From positions 1 to 23,739 of the forward strand of contig JBDTKH010000018.1 in assembly GCA_039935415.1 (NCBI GenBank): a stretch of 23,739 nucleotides of DNA, given 5' to 3'. The translations under genes and the position numbers were made by a program. Of this stretch, positions 1 through 6,151 are shown piece by piece. A model generated the notes under the pieces. The model ran no database searches. It was not told the origin of the DNA and worked only from the letters and a program-made list of their open reading frames with translations. Each line of letters starts with the position of its first letter. Position 1 is the first letter of the stretch. Source of the DNA: Palsa-870 sp039935415 (GTDB taxonomy: Bacteria > Chloroflexota > Dormibacteria > Dormibacterales > Dormibacteraceae).

Positions 1-167
1 GCTTCCAGGGCGCTCATGCCGCCACAGGCCGAGGCGGAGGCCGCCGTCTTGGCGCTCGATTCGCTGCAGGAGGCCGATCCTCCTCCGCCCGAGCTGCCGC
101 AAGCGGCCACGAAAACGAGCGCTGCCACGGCTAGGCCGAGCCGGCGCGTCAGACTACTCCACTTCAT
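1..167 (-). CDS. ABC transporter solute-binding lipoprotein (partial, N-terminus only)
   Basis: Only the first 55 codons are in the window; the gene runs off the left edge. The product starts MKWSSLTRRLG, followed by a hydrophobic stretch and a lipobox VAAC with the lipidated Cys at residue 23, then a Gly/Ser/Ala-rich linker and a short CGGMSALEA segment. That layout resembles extracellular solute-binding proteins of ABC importers (PotD or iron type), where a similar motif opens the mature domain; this is recall of the family, not a search. A strong Shine-Dalgarno (GGGGAAGGA) lies just upstream of the ATG. The gene is downstream of and co-oriented with the IclR regulator, next to the methyltransferase locus, so it may import that pathway's substrate. 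Substrate unknown. Confidence 0.6.
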   Translation of the reverse strand, partial: MKWSSLTRRLGLAVAALVFVAACGSSGGGGSASCSESSAKTAASASACGGMSALE

Positions 168-223
168 GTTCCTTCCCCTTTACAGACGCCGGGCCCCAGG
201 CAGGCGCCCGATATGCAGAGGAA

Positions 224-252
224 ATATTGCTCCCGACCCGCCTGCGTTGCAA
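224..252 (-). promoter_or_regulatory. weak candidate promoter for the solute-binding protein gene
   Basis: On the minus strand a TTGCAA box (252-247) is followed after 17 bases by CAATAT (229-224), about 57 bases upstream of the ATG at 167. The -35 is fair and the -10 poor, so this is only a suggestion. The gap 168-294 holds no other gene. Confidence 0.2.
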
Positions 253-294
253 GGATGGAGAATGGACGCCCGGTAGATTTCGGTTAGCCCGGGG

Positions 295-1077
295 TTAATT
301 TCCTCGTTGGCCCCGGTACCCCAAACGGCGTGAAAGGTCCGCCGCGGCGTCCCGGGTGAGCTGCACCAGCTCCGGGCGGCCCTCGGCCCGAAGCCGGTGC
401 GAAGGCCCCGACACGTCGAGGGCCGCCACGACCTCGCCGCCGGCGGCCCGGACCGGCGCAGCAACGGCGTCGAGCCCGACCTCGAGCTCCTCGTAGGTCC
501 GCGCAAAGCCGTCCCCGAGGGCGGCCGCAAGCTGGGCCTCGAGCGCGGCGCGGTCGGTGATGGTGTGCGGCGTCGAGCGCTCGAGCGGGCCGGCGAGCAG
601 GCGCTGCCGCACTGCTTCGGGCGCGAAGGCGAGGATCACCTTGCCGCTGGCCGTGGAGTGGATGGGGGTGCGGCGGCCGAGCCAGTTCACGCTCACGACT
701 GAGGTCGAGCTGGTCGCCTGCTCGATCGGCACGATCTCGCCGCCGACCAACACGTCCAGCGTCACTGTCTCGCCCAGAGCGGCGGCCAGCCCCTCGCAGA
801 CGGGCCGGGCCAGGGTGCGCAGGTCGGACTCACCCGTGACGACGCTCGCCAGTTGAGGCAGCCGGCGCCCCAGGCGGTACTTGGCGCTCTTGGAGTCTCG
901 CTCGACCAGCGCGTGCCGCTCCAGCGTCCCCAGGAGCCGCAGGGCGGTCGAGCGGTGCACGCCGAGCTCGCGGGCGACCTCGGCGCCGGTCCGCCACCCG
1001 CCTTTCGCGAGGACGTCCAGGATGCCCACCGCGCGGTCCACCGACCTGACGCCGGGGTCCCGCACCGCGTTGCTCAC
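295..1077 (-). CDS. IclR-family transcriptional regulator
   Basis: 260 aa, the usual length for IclR proteins. Residues about 10-75 form the winged helix-turn-helix (RSVDRAVGILDVLA, then TGAEVARELGVHRSTALRLL and YRLGRRL). Residues about 85-255 match the GAF-like effector-binding domain, with the typical HSTASGKVILA and a Tyr-Glu-Glu-Leu-Glu-x-Gly-x-x-A-V-A-A-P segment. Such proteins bind an operator as dimers or tetramers and respond to small carbon metabolites. The gene starts at GTG and is divergent from the corrinoid-protein operon with a 93-base gap, the classic layout for local control of the neighbouring operon. It probably senses a methylated substrate or product; the ligand cannot be read from sequence. 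Confidence 0.92.
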   Translation of the reverse strand: MSNAVRDPGVRSVDRAVGILDVLAKGGWRTGAEVARELGVHRSTALRLLGTLERHALVERDSKSAKYRLGRRLPQLASVVTGESDLRTLARPVCEGLAAALGETVTLDVLVGGEIVPIEQATSSTSVVSVNWLGRRTPIHSTASGKVILAFAPEAVRQRLLAGPLERSTPHTITDRAALEAQLAAALGDGFARTYEELEVGLDAVAAPVRAAGGEVVAALDVSGPSHRLRAEGRPELVQLTRDAAADLSRRLGYRGQRGN

Positions 1078-1092
1078 AGCGCAACATTACGC

Positions 1093-1121
1093 TTGCGGGG
1101 GCACCGGCCGGAAGGTAAACT
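1093..1121 (+). promoter_or_regulatory. candidate promoter of the corrinoid/methyltransferase operon
   Basis: TTGCGG (1093-1098), a spacer of exactly 17 bases and TAAACT (1116-1121) form a plausible housekeeping-sigma promoter. It lies about 50 bases upstream of the corrinoid-protein ATG and 16 bases from the divergent IclR start. Seen by eye only. Confidence 0.45.
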
Positions 1122-1158
1122 GTTGGATTCTGAGCATCTGTTGGGCGATGCGCAACAG
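1120..1158. promoter_or_regulatory. candidate operator: repeated CTGTTGG with inverted CAACAG
   Basis: CTGTTGG occurs at 1120-1126 and again at 1138-1144. CAACAG follows at 1153-1158, making an inverted repeat with the second copy (6-base arms, 9-base spacer). The block starts on the -10 box and ends just before the Shine-Dalgarno, a position suited to repression. The adjacent divergent IclR protein is the obvious candidate to bind it. Confidence 0.4.
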
Positions 1159-1170
1159 AATGGAGGCGTG

Positions 1171-1893
1171 ATGAGCCGAGAAGAAGAGATCCGCGCCGGG
1201 CTGTTCGAACACACGCTCAACGGCCATGCGCCCGAGGTCAAGGCCCTGACCGAGGAAGGGCTGAAGCTCGGCATGGACCCGATGGACATCCTGTTCAAGG
1301 CTCTGATCCCGTCCCTCGAAGAGGTCGGGCGGCGTTTCGAGAAAGGTGACTTCTTCGTCCCCGAGATGCTGATCGCGGCGCGGGCGATGCAGGGAGCCCT
1401 CGCGATCCTGCGGCCGCTCATCGCCGAGACCGGCGCCCAGCCGGTCGGCCGCTACGTGATCGGCACCGTCAAGGGCGACATCCACGACATCGGCAAGAAC
1501 CTGTGCGTGATCATGCTCGAGGGCGCGGGCTTCGAGGTCTACGACCTGGGCGTGAACACGCCGCCCGAGAAGTTCGTCGAGGCGGTGCAGCAGCACAAGC
1601 CCGATGTCGTCGGGTTCTCGGCCTTCCTCACCACCACGATGCCGATGTTCAAGGTCAACATCGACGCGCTCACGAAAGCCGGGCTGCGCGACAAGGTGCA
1701 CATCGCGGTCGGCGGCGCGCCTGTCACCCAGGAATACGCCAAGCACGTCGGCGCCGACAGCTATGCGCCTGACGCCTCGATGGCGACGCGCATGGCGAAG
1801 CAGCTCGTGGGCGATCGCAGCGAAGCCTCGCAGGGTGCGAAGGCGCTGGAGCAGGCCGTCATGAAGATCGACGAGACGCTCCGCAAAGGTTAA
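1171..1893 (+). CDS. Cobalamin-binding methyl-carrier (corrinoid) protein
   Basis: 240 aa from the ATG at 1171, chosen because TGGAGG lies just upstream and the product then begins as family members do. Residues about 5-88 form the helical cap (B12-binding 2 domain) with the conserved FEKGDFFVPEM. Residues about 92-225 are the Rossmann-like B12 domain, with GDIHDIGKN at 102-110 (His105 is the expected lower axial Co ligand), then SAFLTTTM and VGGAPV. This is the signature of MttC/MtgC-type proteins that carry the methyl group between two methyltransferases. It is the first gene of a plus-strand operon, 4 bases before the methyl-THF methyltransferase. The MttB-like partner lies convergently at 6152-7621. 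Class very sure; substrate specificity unknown. Confidence 0.95.
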   Translation: MSREEEIRAGLFEHTLNGHAPEVKALTEEGLKLGMDPMDILFKALIPSLEEVGRRFEKGDFFVPEMLIAARAMQGALAILRPLIAETGAQPVGRYVIGTVKGDIHDIGKNLCVIMLEGAGFEVYDLGVNTPPEKFVEAVQQHKPDVVGFSAFLTTTMPMFKVNIDALTKAGLRDKVHIAVGGAPVTQEYAKHVGADSYAPDASMATRMAKQLVGDRSEASQGAKALEQAVMKIDETLRKG

Positions 1894-1897
1894 GACG

Positions 1898-2812
1898 TTG
1901 GAAACCCGGCTCAGCTCGCGCAGCCGCGAGGTCGTGGTCTCCATCGACCTGCCTTTCGTGATCATCGGCGAGCGGATCAACCCGACCGGTCGCAAGGTCC
2001 TGGCCGCCGAGATGAAGGAGGGCAAGATGGACCGCGTCCGGGCCGACGCCATCGCCCAGGCCGCGGCCGGCGCTCACATGCTCGACATCAACGCCGGCAT
2101 CCCCGCGATCGACGAGGCCGCCCTGCTCGTGGCGACGATCAAAGCGGTGAGCGAGGTCAGCGACCTGCCGCTCTGCATCGACTCCTCGATCATCGAGGCC
2201 CTGGAAGCGGGTCTGTCCGCCTACGAAGGCAAGGCGCTCGTCAACTCGGTCACGGCGGAAGAGGAACGCATGGAGCGCATCCTGCCGCTGGTCAAGAAGC
2301 ACGGCGCGGCGGTGATCGGGATGGCTAACGACGAGACCGGAATCTCAATGGTGCCTGAAGAGCGCCTGGCGCTGGCCCGCCGCATCATCGAGCGCGCCGC
2401 CGACCATGGCATCCCGCAAGAGGACGTGATCATCGACCCCATCGCGATGACAGTCGCGGCCGACCCGACATGCGCCGTGATCACGCTCCAGACGATGCGC
2501 CTCATCCGCGAGCAGCTCGGCAACAATATGACGTGCGGGGCCTCCAACGTGTCGTTCGGCCTGCCCGACCGCGCCACGGTCAACGCGGCTTTTCTGCCGC
2601 TGGCGATGCACGCGGGCCTGACGTGCGCGATCACCAACCCGATGGTGCCGGAGGTGCGCCGCGCGGTGCTCGCCGGGGACCTGCTGCTCGGCCACGACGA
2701 GTACGCGATGCGCTGGATCGCACGCTATCGCGCGGAGCTGGCTGCCCAGGCCGGGCGCGCGCAGGGCGCACCAGATAAATCGGGGTCCTCGCGAACTGAG
2801 TTCGCGGGGTGA
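1898..2812 (+). CDS. Methyltetrahydrofolate:corrinoid methyltransferase (MtgA/AcsE type)
   Basis: 304 aa, a pterin-binding TIM barrel. It moves the methyl group between the Co of the corrinoid protein and the N5 of tetrahydrofolate. The N-terminus reads IIGERINPTGRK; Asp63-Ile-Asn65 (DINAG), Asp95 (IDSS), Asn116 (NSVTAEEER), a later IIDPIAMTV and Asn217 (CGASNVSFGLP) match the family's pterin-binding residues. The start is TTG at 1898, with only a weak AAGG upstream; a GTG at codon 13 is the alternative. After about residue 282 the protein leaves the family and runs into a Gly/Arg/Ser tail encoded by a 22-bp repeat and a hairpin, which looks added. In the demethylation direction it would make methyl-THF. 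No methylene-THF reductase gene is in the window. Confidence 0.93.
   Translation: METRLSSRSREVVVSIDLPFVIIGERINPTGRKVLAAEMKEGKMDRVRADAIAQAAAGAHMLDINAGIPAIDEAALLVATIKAVSEVSDLPLCIDSSIIEALEAGLSAYEGKALVNSVTAEEERMERILPLVKKHGAAVIGMANDETGISMVPEERLALARRIIERAADHGIPQEDVIIDPIAMTVAADPTCAVITLQTMRLIREQLGNNMTCGASNVSFGLPDRATVNAAFLPLAMHAGLTCAITNPMVPEVRRAVLAGDLLLGHDEYAMRWIARYRAELAAQAGRAQGAPDKSGSSRTEFAG
2750..2771. repeat. 22-bp exact repeat, copy 1 (inside methyl-THF methyltransferase gene)
   Basis: A 22-base GC-rich stretch (starts GCCGGGCGCG, ends GGGCGCAC) recurs exactly at 2997-3018. Both copies are preceded at short distance by CTGCCC and followed by AAATCG with small indels, so the duplicated unit is somewhat larger. 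Here it encodes part of the non-conserved C-terminal tail, in the same reading frame (Ala-Gly-Arg-Ala-Gln-Gly-Ala) as in copy 2. Confidence 0.75.
2787..2809. repeat. 10-bp hairpin at the methyltransferase stop / activator start junction
   Basis: CCTCGCGAAC (2787-2796), loop TGA and GTTCGCGGGG (2800-2809) form a 10-bp stem with one G-T pair. It encodes the last residues of the upstream protein and ends one base before its stop codon. The GGGG of the 3' arm is the only Shine-Dalgarno-like sequence before the next GTG at 2817, so the hairpin could tie translation of the activator to that of the methyltransferase. Confidence 0.6.
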
Positions 2813-2816
2813 TCCC

Positions 2817-4676
2817 GTGATCCAGCGCAAGCTCGAGGTCCGCTACCTTCCGTTCGATCGCGTGACGCGCGTTCCGCCCGGAACGACTCTCTTCAGCGCG
2901 GCGCACTGGATCGGCCTGCCGATCGACTCGACCTGCGGCGGCCGCGGCACGTGCGGGAAGTGCAAGGTCCGCGTCGTCCAGGGCCTGCCCGACGCAGCCG
3001 GGCGCGCGCAGGGCGCACAAATCGAACTTTCGGCGGCCGACCATCGCCAGCTGCGACAGGTCGAGATCGCGGACGGCTGGCGCCTCTCGTGCCAAACGCG
3101 CATCTATGAGGACATCACCTGCGAGGTGCCGCAGCTGCTGCGCGTGCCGAAGGCGGCGACCATGGGCCTCGGACGTCTGGTCATCCTCGACCCCAACGTG
3201 CGGAAGATTTTCCTGCAGCTGGCCGAGCCGACGCTCGAAGACCAGCGCAGCGACGTCATGCGGTTGAAGGACGCGCTCACCGTCGAGGGCCACGACATGG
3301 TGGCCGGCGTTCCGGTGCTTCGCACGCTGCCTCACGCGCTGCGCGAGGCTGAATTTCGCGTCACCGCTGTCCTCGCCGGCGAGCACCTGGTGGCGGTCGA
3401 ACCAGGCGACACGACCAGCGAGTGCTATGGCGTGGCCTTCGACGTAGGCACCACGACGCTCGTCGGCACGCTGATGAACCTGCGCACGGGCATGGCCGCA
3501 TCGGTCCTCTCGACCCTCAACGGGCAGGCGCCTTTCGGCGCGGACGTGATCTCGCGCATCAGCCATGGCATGAACGGCCCCGAGGCCATCACCGAGCTCC
3601 AGGCTGCGGTCGTCTCGACGATGAACGGCATCATGGCCAGCCTCTACGGCGAGACCGGCGTCTCACCGATGCAGACGTACGAGGCTGTCGTGGTCGGCAA
3701 CGCCACGATGCTCCACCTGCTGCTCGGCATCGACCCGAGCCCGCTGGCGGTGATGCCGTTCACGCCCGCGTTCATGGAGCCGCTGAGCGTGGTCGCGAGC
3801 GAGGTCGGCCTGGACATTCACCCTCACGGCTTCATCCAGACGCTGCCCGCCCTTGGCGCGTACGTGGGCGCCGACATCGTGGCGGGCGTGCTGGCCACGG
3901 GGATCGTGCGCGAGGACAAGATTCGCGTCTTCGTCGACGTGGGCACGAACGGAGAGATCGTTCTCGGCAGCGGCCAGCGGGCGCTGGCCACAGCAGCGCC
4001 TGCCGGCCCCGCCTTCGAGGGCAGCCAGATCAAATGCGGCATGCGCGCCACCGACGGCGCGATCGAGGGTGTCCAGCTCGGGGACACAGTGGAGCTGCAG
4101 ATCATCGGCGGCGACGTCCCGGCGGAGGGCATCTGCGGGTCCGGCCTCGTCGACGCCGTGGCGCAGCTTCTGCTGGCCGGCCTGCTCGACCACTCGGGCC
4201 GGATGAAGACGCGGGATGACGTCCCGGACCATCCCCTGCGCGACCGCCTCATCGACGTCGACGGGATCCGCGCGTTCCTGCTCGCCGACGGCGTGTACCT
4301 CACCCAGCGCGACATCCGCGAGCTGCAGTTCGCGAAAGGTTCGATCGCGACCGGGATCAAGGTGCTGATGGACATCCTCGGCGTGGAGACGAAAGACCTG
4401 GACGAGGTCCTGCTCGGCGGCTCCTTCGGGTCTTACCTGAACCCCGAGAGCGCCAAGATCATCGGCCTGGTCCCGCCGGTGGAGGTGGACAGGATCATCG
4501 CCGTCGGCAACTCGGCGGGCGAGGGGGCGAAGATCGCGCTCCTGTCCTATCGCGAGCGGCAGGTCGCCTTCGAGCTGCCTTCGCGCATCGAGTACATCGA
4601 GCTGTCGGGCCGAACCGACTTCAACGACGCGTTCGTATCCGTGCTCGCCTTCCCGCACCTGGAGCCGGTCGCGTGA
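2817..4676 (+). CDS. Ferredoxin/ASKHA-domain reductive activator of corrinoid protein (RACo/RamA-like, DUF4445)
   Basis: 619 aa. Residues about 5-100 are a 2Fe-2S ferredoxin domain with Cys40, Cys46, Cys49 and Cys92. A middle region follows, then an ASKHA ATPase fold: AFDVGTTTLVG (Asp209 onward), VGNATMLHLLLG, VDVGTNGE (374 onward), GICGSGLVDAV, DIRELQFAKG and GGSFG (534-538). Such proteins use ATP to drive one electron onto accidentally oxidised Co(II) and return it to active Co(I). The start is GTG at 2817, 4 bases after the previous stop. The stop overlaps the next gene by 4 bases (GTGA), so translation is probably coupled. One oddity: the linker between Cys49 and Cys92 contains the second copy of the 22-bp repeat (residues about 61-68). 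Class very sure. Confidence 0.95.
   Translation: MIQRKLEVRYLPFDRVTRVPPGTTLFSAAHWIGLPIDSTCGGRGTCGKCKVRVVQGLPDAAGRAQGAQIELSAADHRQLRQVEIADGWRLSCQTRIYEDITCEVPQLLRVPKAATMGLGRLVILDPNVRKIFLQLAEPTLEDQRSDVMRLKDALTVEGHDMVAGVPVLRTLPHALREAEFRVTAVLAGEHLVAVEPGDTTSECYGVAFDVGTTTLVGTLMNLRTGMAASVLSTLNGQAPFGADVISRISHGMNGPEAITELQAAVVSTMNGIMASLYGETGVSPMQTYEAVVVGNATMLHLLLGIDPSPLAVMPFTPAFMEPLSVVASEVGLDIHPHGFIQTLPALGAYVGADIVAGVLATGIVREDKIRVFVDVGTNGEIVLGSGQRALATAAPAGPAFEGSQIKCGMRATDGAIEGVQLGDTVELQIIGGDVPAEGICGSGLVDAVAQLLLAGLLDHSGRMKTRDDVPDHPLRDRLIDVDGIRAFLLADGVYLTQRDIRELQFAKGSIATGIKVLMDILGVETKDLDEVLLGGSFGSYLNPESAKIIGLVPPVEVDRIIAVGNSAGEGAKIALLSYRERQVAFELPSRIEYIELSGRTDFNDAFVSVLAFPHLEPVA
2997..3018. repeat. 22-bp exact repeat, copy 2 (inside ferredoxin domain of activator gene)
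   Basis: Identical over 22 bases to 2750-2771. It encodes Ala-Gly-Arg-Ala-Gln-Gly-Ala in a loop between the third and fourth iron-sulfur Cys residues, an insertion-tolerant position. See copy 1. Confidence 0.75.
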
Positions 4677-5341
4677 GCAACCGAACGGCTCTTGTCATGT
4701 GCGGCGCGCTCGGCCCGGAGGTCAAGGAGATCGTCGAGCGGCGCGGGTGGGACGTCGACATCTACGGCGTGTCGGCGCTGCTCCACCTCTATCCGTCGCG
4801 GATCGTGGACGAGCTCCGGGTGAAGCTGCACGCGCTGCGTCCGAAATACGAAAAGCTCGTGGTCGTCTATGGGGATTGCGGTACGACGGGCAAGCTGGAG
4901 CCGCTGCTGGAGGAGGTCGGCGCCTCGCGCCTGCGCGGGCCGCACTGCTACGAGATCTTCGCGGGCGAGGAGCGATTTCGCAGGGTCTCGGAGGAACGGC
5001 CCGGCACCTTCTTCCTCACCGACTGGCTGGTCCGCAACTTCGACCGCGCGGTGGTCCGCGGCCTGGGCCTCGACCGCGACCCGGAGCTCAAGGCGATGGT
5101 GTTCGGCAACTACGAAGCGCTCTTGTACTTGCGCCAGGTGCCCAACCCGCGCCTGGCCGAGAAGGCGCAGAAGATCGCCTCTTACCTCGGCCTTCCGCTG
5201 GAGATCGTGGACGTGGGACTGGGCGAGCTGGAAGAGCGGTTGGCGGAGCTGATTGATCCGATCCGCAGTGAACAACCGAACCACCCCCACCTGGCGCCGC
5301 AAGCGGCGCCTGTCCTCCCCACAGGGCGGGGAGGTGTCTGA
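4673..5341 (+). CDS. DUF1638 family protein, corrinoid-pathway partner
   Basis: 222 aa, GTG start overlapping the previous stop by 4 bases. It matches DUF1638 as I recall it: an N-terminal CGAL with Cys10, YGDCGTTGKL with Cys69 (family: YGxCG), GPHCYEIFAGEERF with His91/Cys92 (family: HDCxxxxLG), and PGTFFLTDWLVRNF (family: PGTYYLTPGW). The conserved Cys/His residues suggest a metal site; that is inference. DUF1638 genes are often found beside mttB and corrinoid genes, mainly in anaerobes and methylotrophs, but the role is unknown to me. The family-like part ends near residue 200. Residues about 204-222 (Pro/Ala/Gly-rich) are encoded by a palindromic repeat element that appears to have replaced or extended the native C-terminus. 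Confidence 0.88.
   Translation: MSNRTALVMCGALGPEVKEIVERRGWDVDIYGVSALLHLYPSRIVDELRVKLHALRPKYEKLVVVYGDCGTTGKLEPLLEEVGASRLRGPHCYEIFAGEERFRRVSEERPGTFFLTDWLVRNFDRAVVRGLGLDRDPELKAMVFGNYEALLYLRQVPNPRLAEKAQKIASYLGLPLEIVDVGLGELEERLAELIDPIRSEQPNHPHLAPQAAPVLPTGRGGV
5281..5335. repeat. REP-like double-hairpin element, copy A
   Basis: A 55-base element aligned with 17409-17464 at roughly 50 of 56 positions. It begins CCACCCCCAC and holds two palindromes: GGCGCCGC-AA-GCGGCGCC (5293-5310) and CCTCCCC-7-GGGGAGG (5314-5334). It lies within the 3' end of the DUF1638 gene and just before the next gene. No transposase is nearby, so it resembles non-autonomous REP-type repeats. Confidence 0.8.
5328..5335 (+). 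promoter_or_regulatory. ribosome binding site supplied by repeat copy A
   Basis: GGGGAGGT lies 10 bases before the ATG at 5346 and is the 3' arm of the second hairpin of the repeat. It is the only good Shine-Dalgarno for the small protein gene. If the hairpin forms in mRNA, the site would be partly masked. Confidence 0.55.
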
Positions 5342-5345
5342 CCCG

Positions 5346-5627
5346 ATGGCTAGTTTCCAGGTGATGTTCTGGAAGCACATCCCATCGCAGGTCAAGGCGT
5401 GGGAGGGTGACGTCCAGGTGAAGGGCATGATGCCCGACTACTTCCAGGCCGCGATCGACGCCTTCGCCATGAAGGAGGGGTCGACGGACGCGGACGCCTA
5501 CCTGGAAGGCTGGCGCAGGGGGCCCGTCGAAACTCGCGAGGGAAGTCCCGATGAGGTGCTCAAGGCGGTGATCGGAGAGCTGACCGCGGCCAACCCGCGG
5601 TCGCGACTCATGAATCCCGCTACCTGA
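5346..5627 (+). CDS. Small 'virulence factor' family protein (PF13769-like)
   Basis: 93 aa from the ATG at 5346. A longer reading frame reaches back to 5253, but its first 31 codons translate the repeat element, so I reject that start. MASFQVMFWKHIPSQVKAWEG, DYFQAAIDAFAMKEG and DADAYLEGWRRG match, from memory, the small PF13769 family, usually labelled virulence factor without real support. I associate such genes with MttB-type methyltransferase and folate one-carbon loci, and that fits here. No catalytic motif is visible; it may be an accessory or folate-handling subunit, which is inference. It is the last gene of the plus-strand operon and overlaps the convergent cyclodeaminase-like gene tail to tail by 8 bases. 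Confidence 0.8.
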   Translation: MASFQVMFWKHIPSQVKAWEGDVQVKGMMPDYFQAAIDAFAMKEGSTDADAYLEGWRRGPVETREGSPDEVLKAVIGELTAANPRSRLMNPAT

Positions 5628-6135
5628 GGGAATCCTTGCCAGCCTCGGAACGCTCCGCCAGCTCGCTGGCTTCGTCGAGGCGTGGATCGTCTGCATCTTC
5701 GACATTGACCGCCACGAGCAGCGCCGCGGATTCCGCTGCGGCGTTGGCCAGGATCGCGGCGATCACCGCGTCCGCATGCAGGTTGCGGTTGCCGTGGACC
5801 GCCAGCTGACCGGCCAGCTCGACCACCTCAGCCGCCACCCTGACGATGCCGAGCGGAATCTCGATCGTGCGCCCGCGCGCCGCCTCCTCGTCCTTGCCCG
5901 ACCTGACCGCTTCGACATAGGCGAGATAGGCCACCGAGTCCTGCTCGACGAGCTCCTCACTGTGCAGGCGCAGAGCCTCGGCGCGCGCGTGCGCGGCCGC
6001 GGCTCCTTCCCACTTTGGAGAGCGCGTCGCCACCTTCTGCAGCAGCGCCGCTGAGGTCGCGACCACGACGGCCGAGGCCGAGCCGCTGGCGGGCGCGGGA
6101 TCGCCGGACGCGATCTTCTCGAGGAGGTCACTCAG
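5620..6135 (-). CDS. Cyclodeaminase / methenyl-THF cyclohydrolase family protein (FTCD_C, FchA-like)
   Basis: 171 aa if read from CTG at 6135. The family's N-terminal motif (P-x-P-x-S-G-S-A-S-A, residues about 14-23; usual form PxPGGGSxSA) lies upstream of the first GTG at 6066, so 6066 cannot be the true start. No ATG, GTG or TTG is in frame between 6066 and the mttB-like gene. The CTG gives MSDLLEKIASG, a natural beginning. The C-terminal NLHADAVIAAILANAAAESAALL helix is also characteristic. The family converts 5,10-methenyl-THF to 10-formyl-THF or deaminates 5-formimino-THF. Placed 16 bases after the MttB-like gene, it most likely works in folate-bound C1 oxidation. The Gly-Gly-Gly turn is changed to Ala-Ser-Gly here. 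A sequencing error near the start is the alternative to CTG initiation. Confidence 0.78.
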   Translation of the reverse strand: MSDLLEKIASGDPAPASGSASAVVVATSAALLQKVATRSPKWEGAAAAHARAEALRLHSEELVEQDSVAYLAYVEAVRSGKDEEAARGRTIEIPLGIVRVAAEVVELAGQLAVHGNRNLHADAVIAAILANAAAESAALLVAVNVEDADDPRLDEASELAERSEAGKDSLR

Positions 6136-6151
6136 CCGCAGGCGAGAGCGG

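Noticed and set aside
1087..2052. 321-codon minus-strand open frame opposite the corrinoid gene
   Set aside because: Composition is Arg/Asp/His-rich with no recognisable motif, and it lies antisense to well-supported genes. It is a high-GC shadow.
3663..4658. 331-codon minus-strand open frame opposite the ASKHA activator
   Set aside because: Antisense to conserved ASKHA motifs and itself motif-free; an artefact of GC-rich codon use.
5253..5345. N-terminal extension of the small 'virulence factor' protein
   Set aside because: These codons translate the palindromic repeat and the DUF1638 3' end. A good Shine-Dalgarno and a family-like start support the ATG at 5346.
5346..5627. A true virulence function for the small protein
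   Set aside because: The family name is historical; the context is one-carbon metabolism and nothing else in the window suggests pathogenesis.
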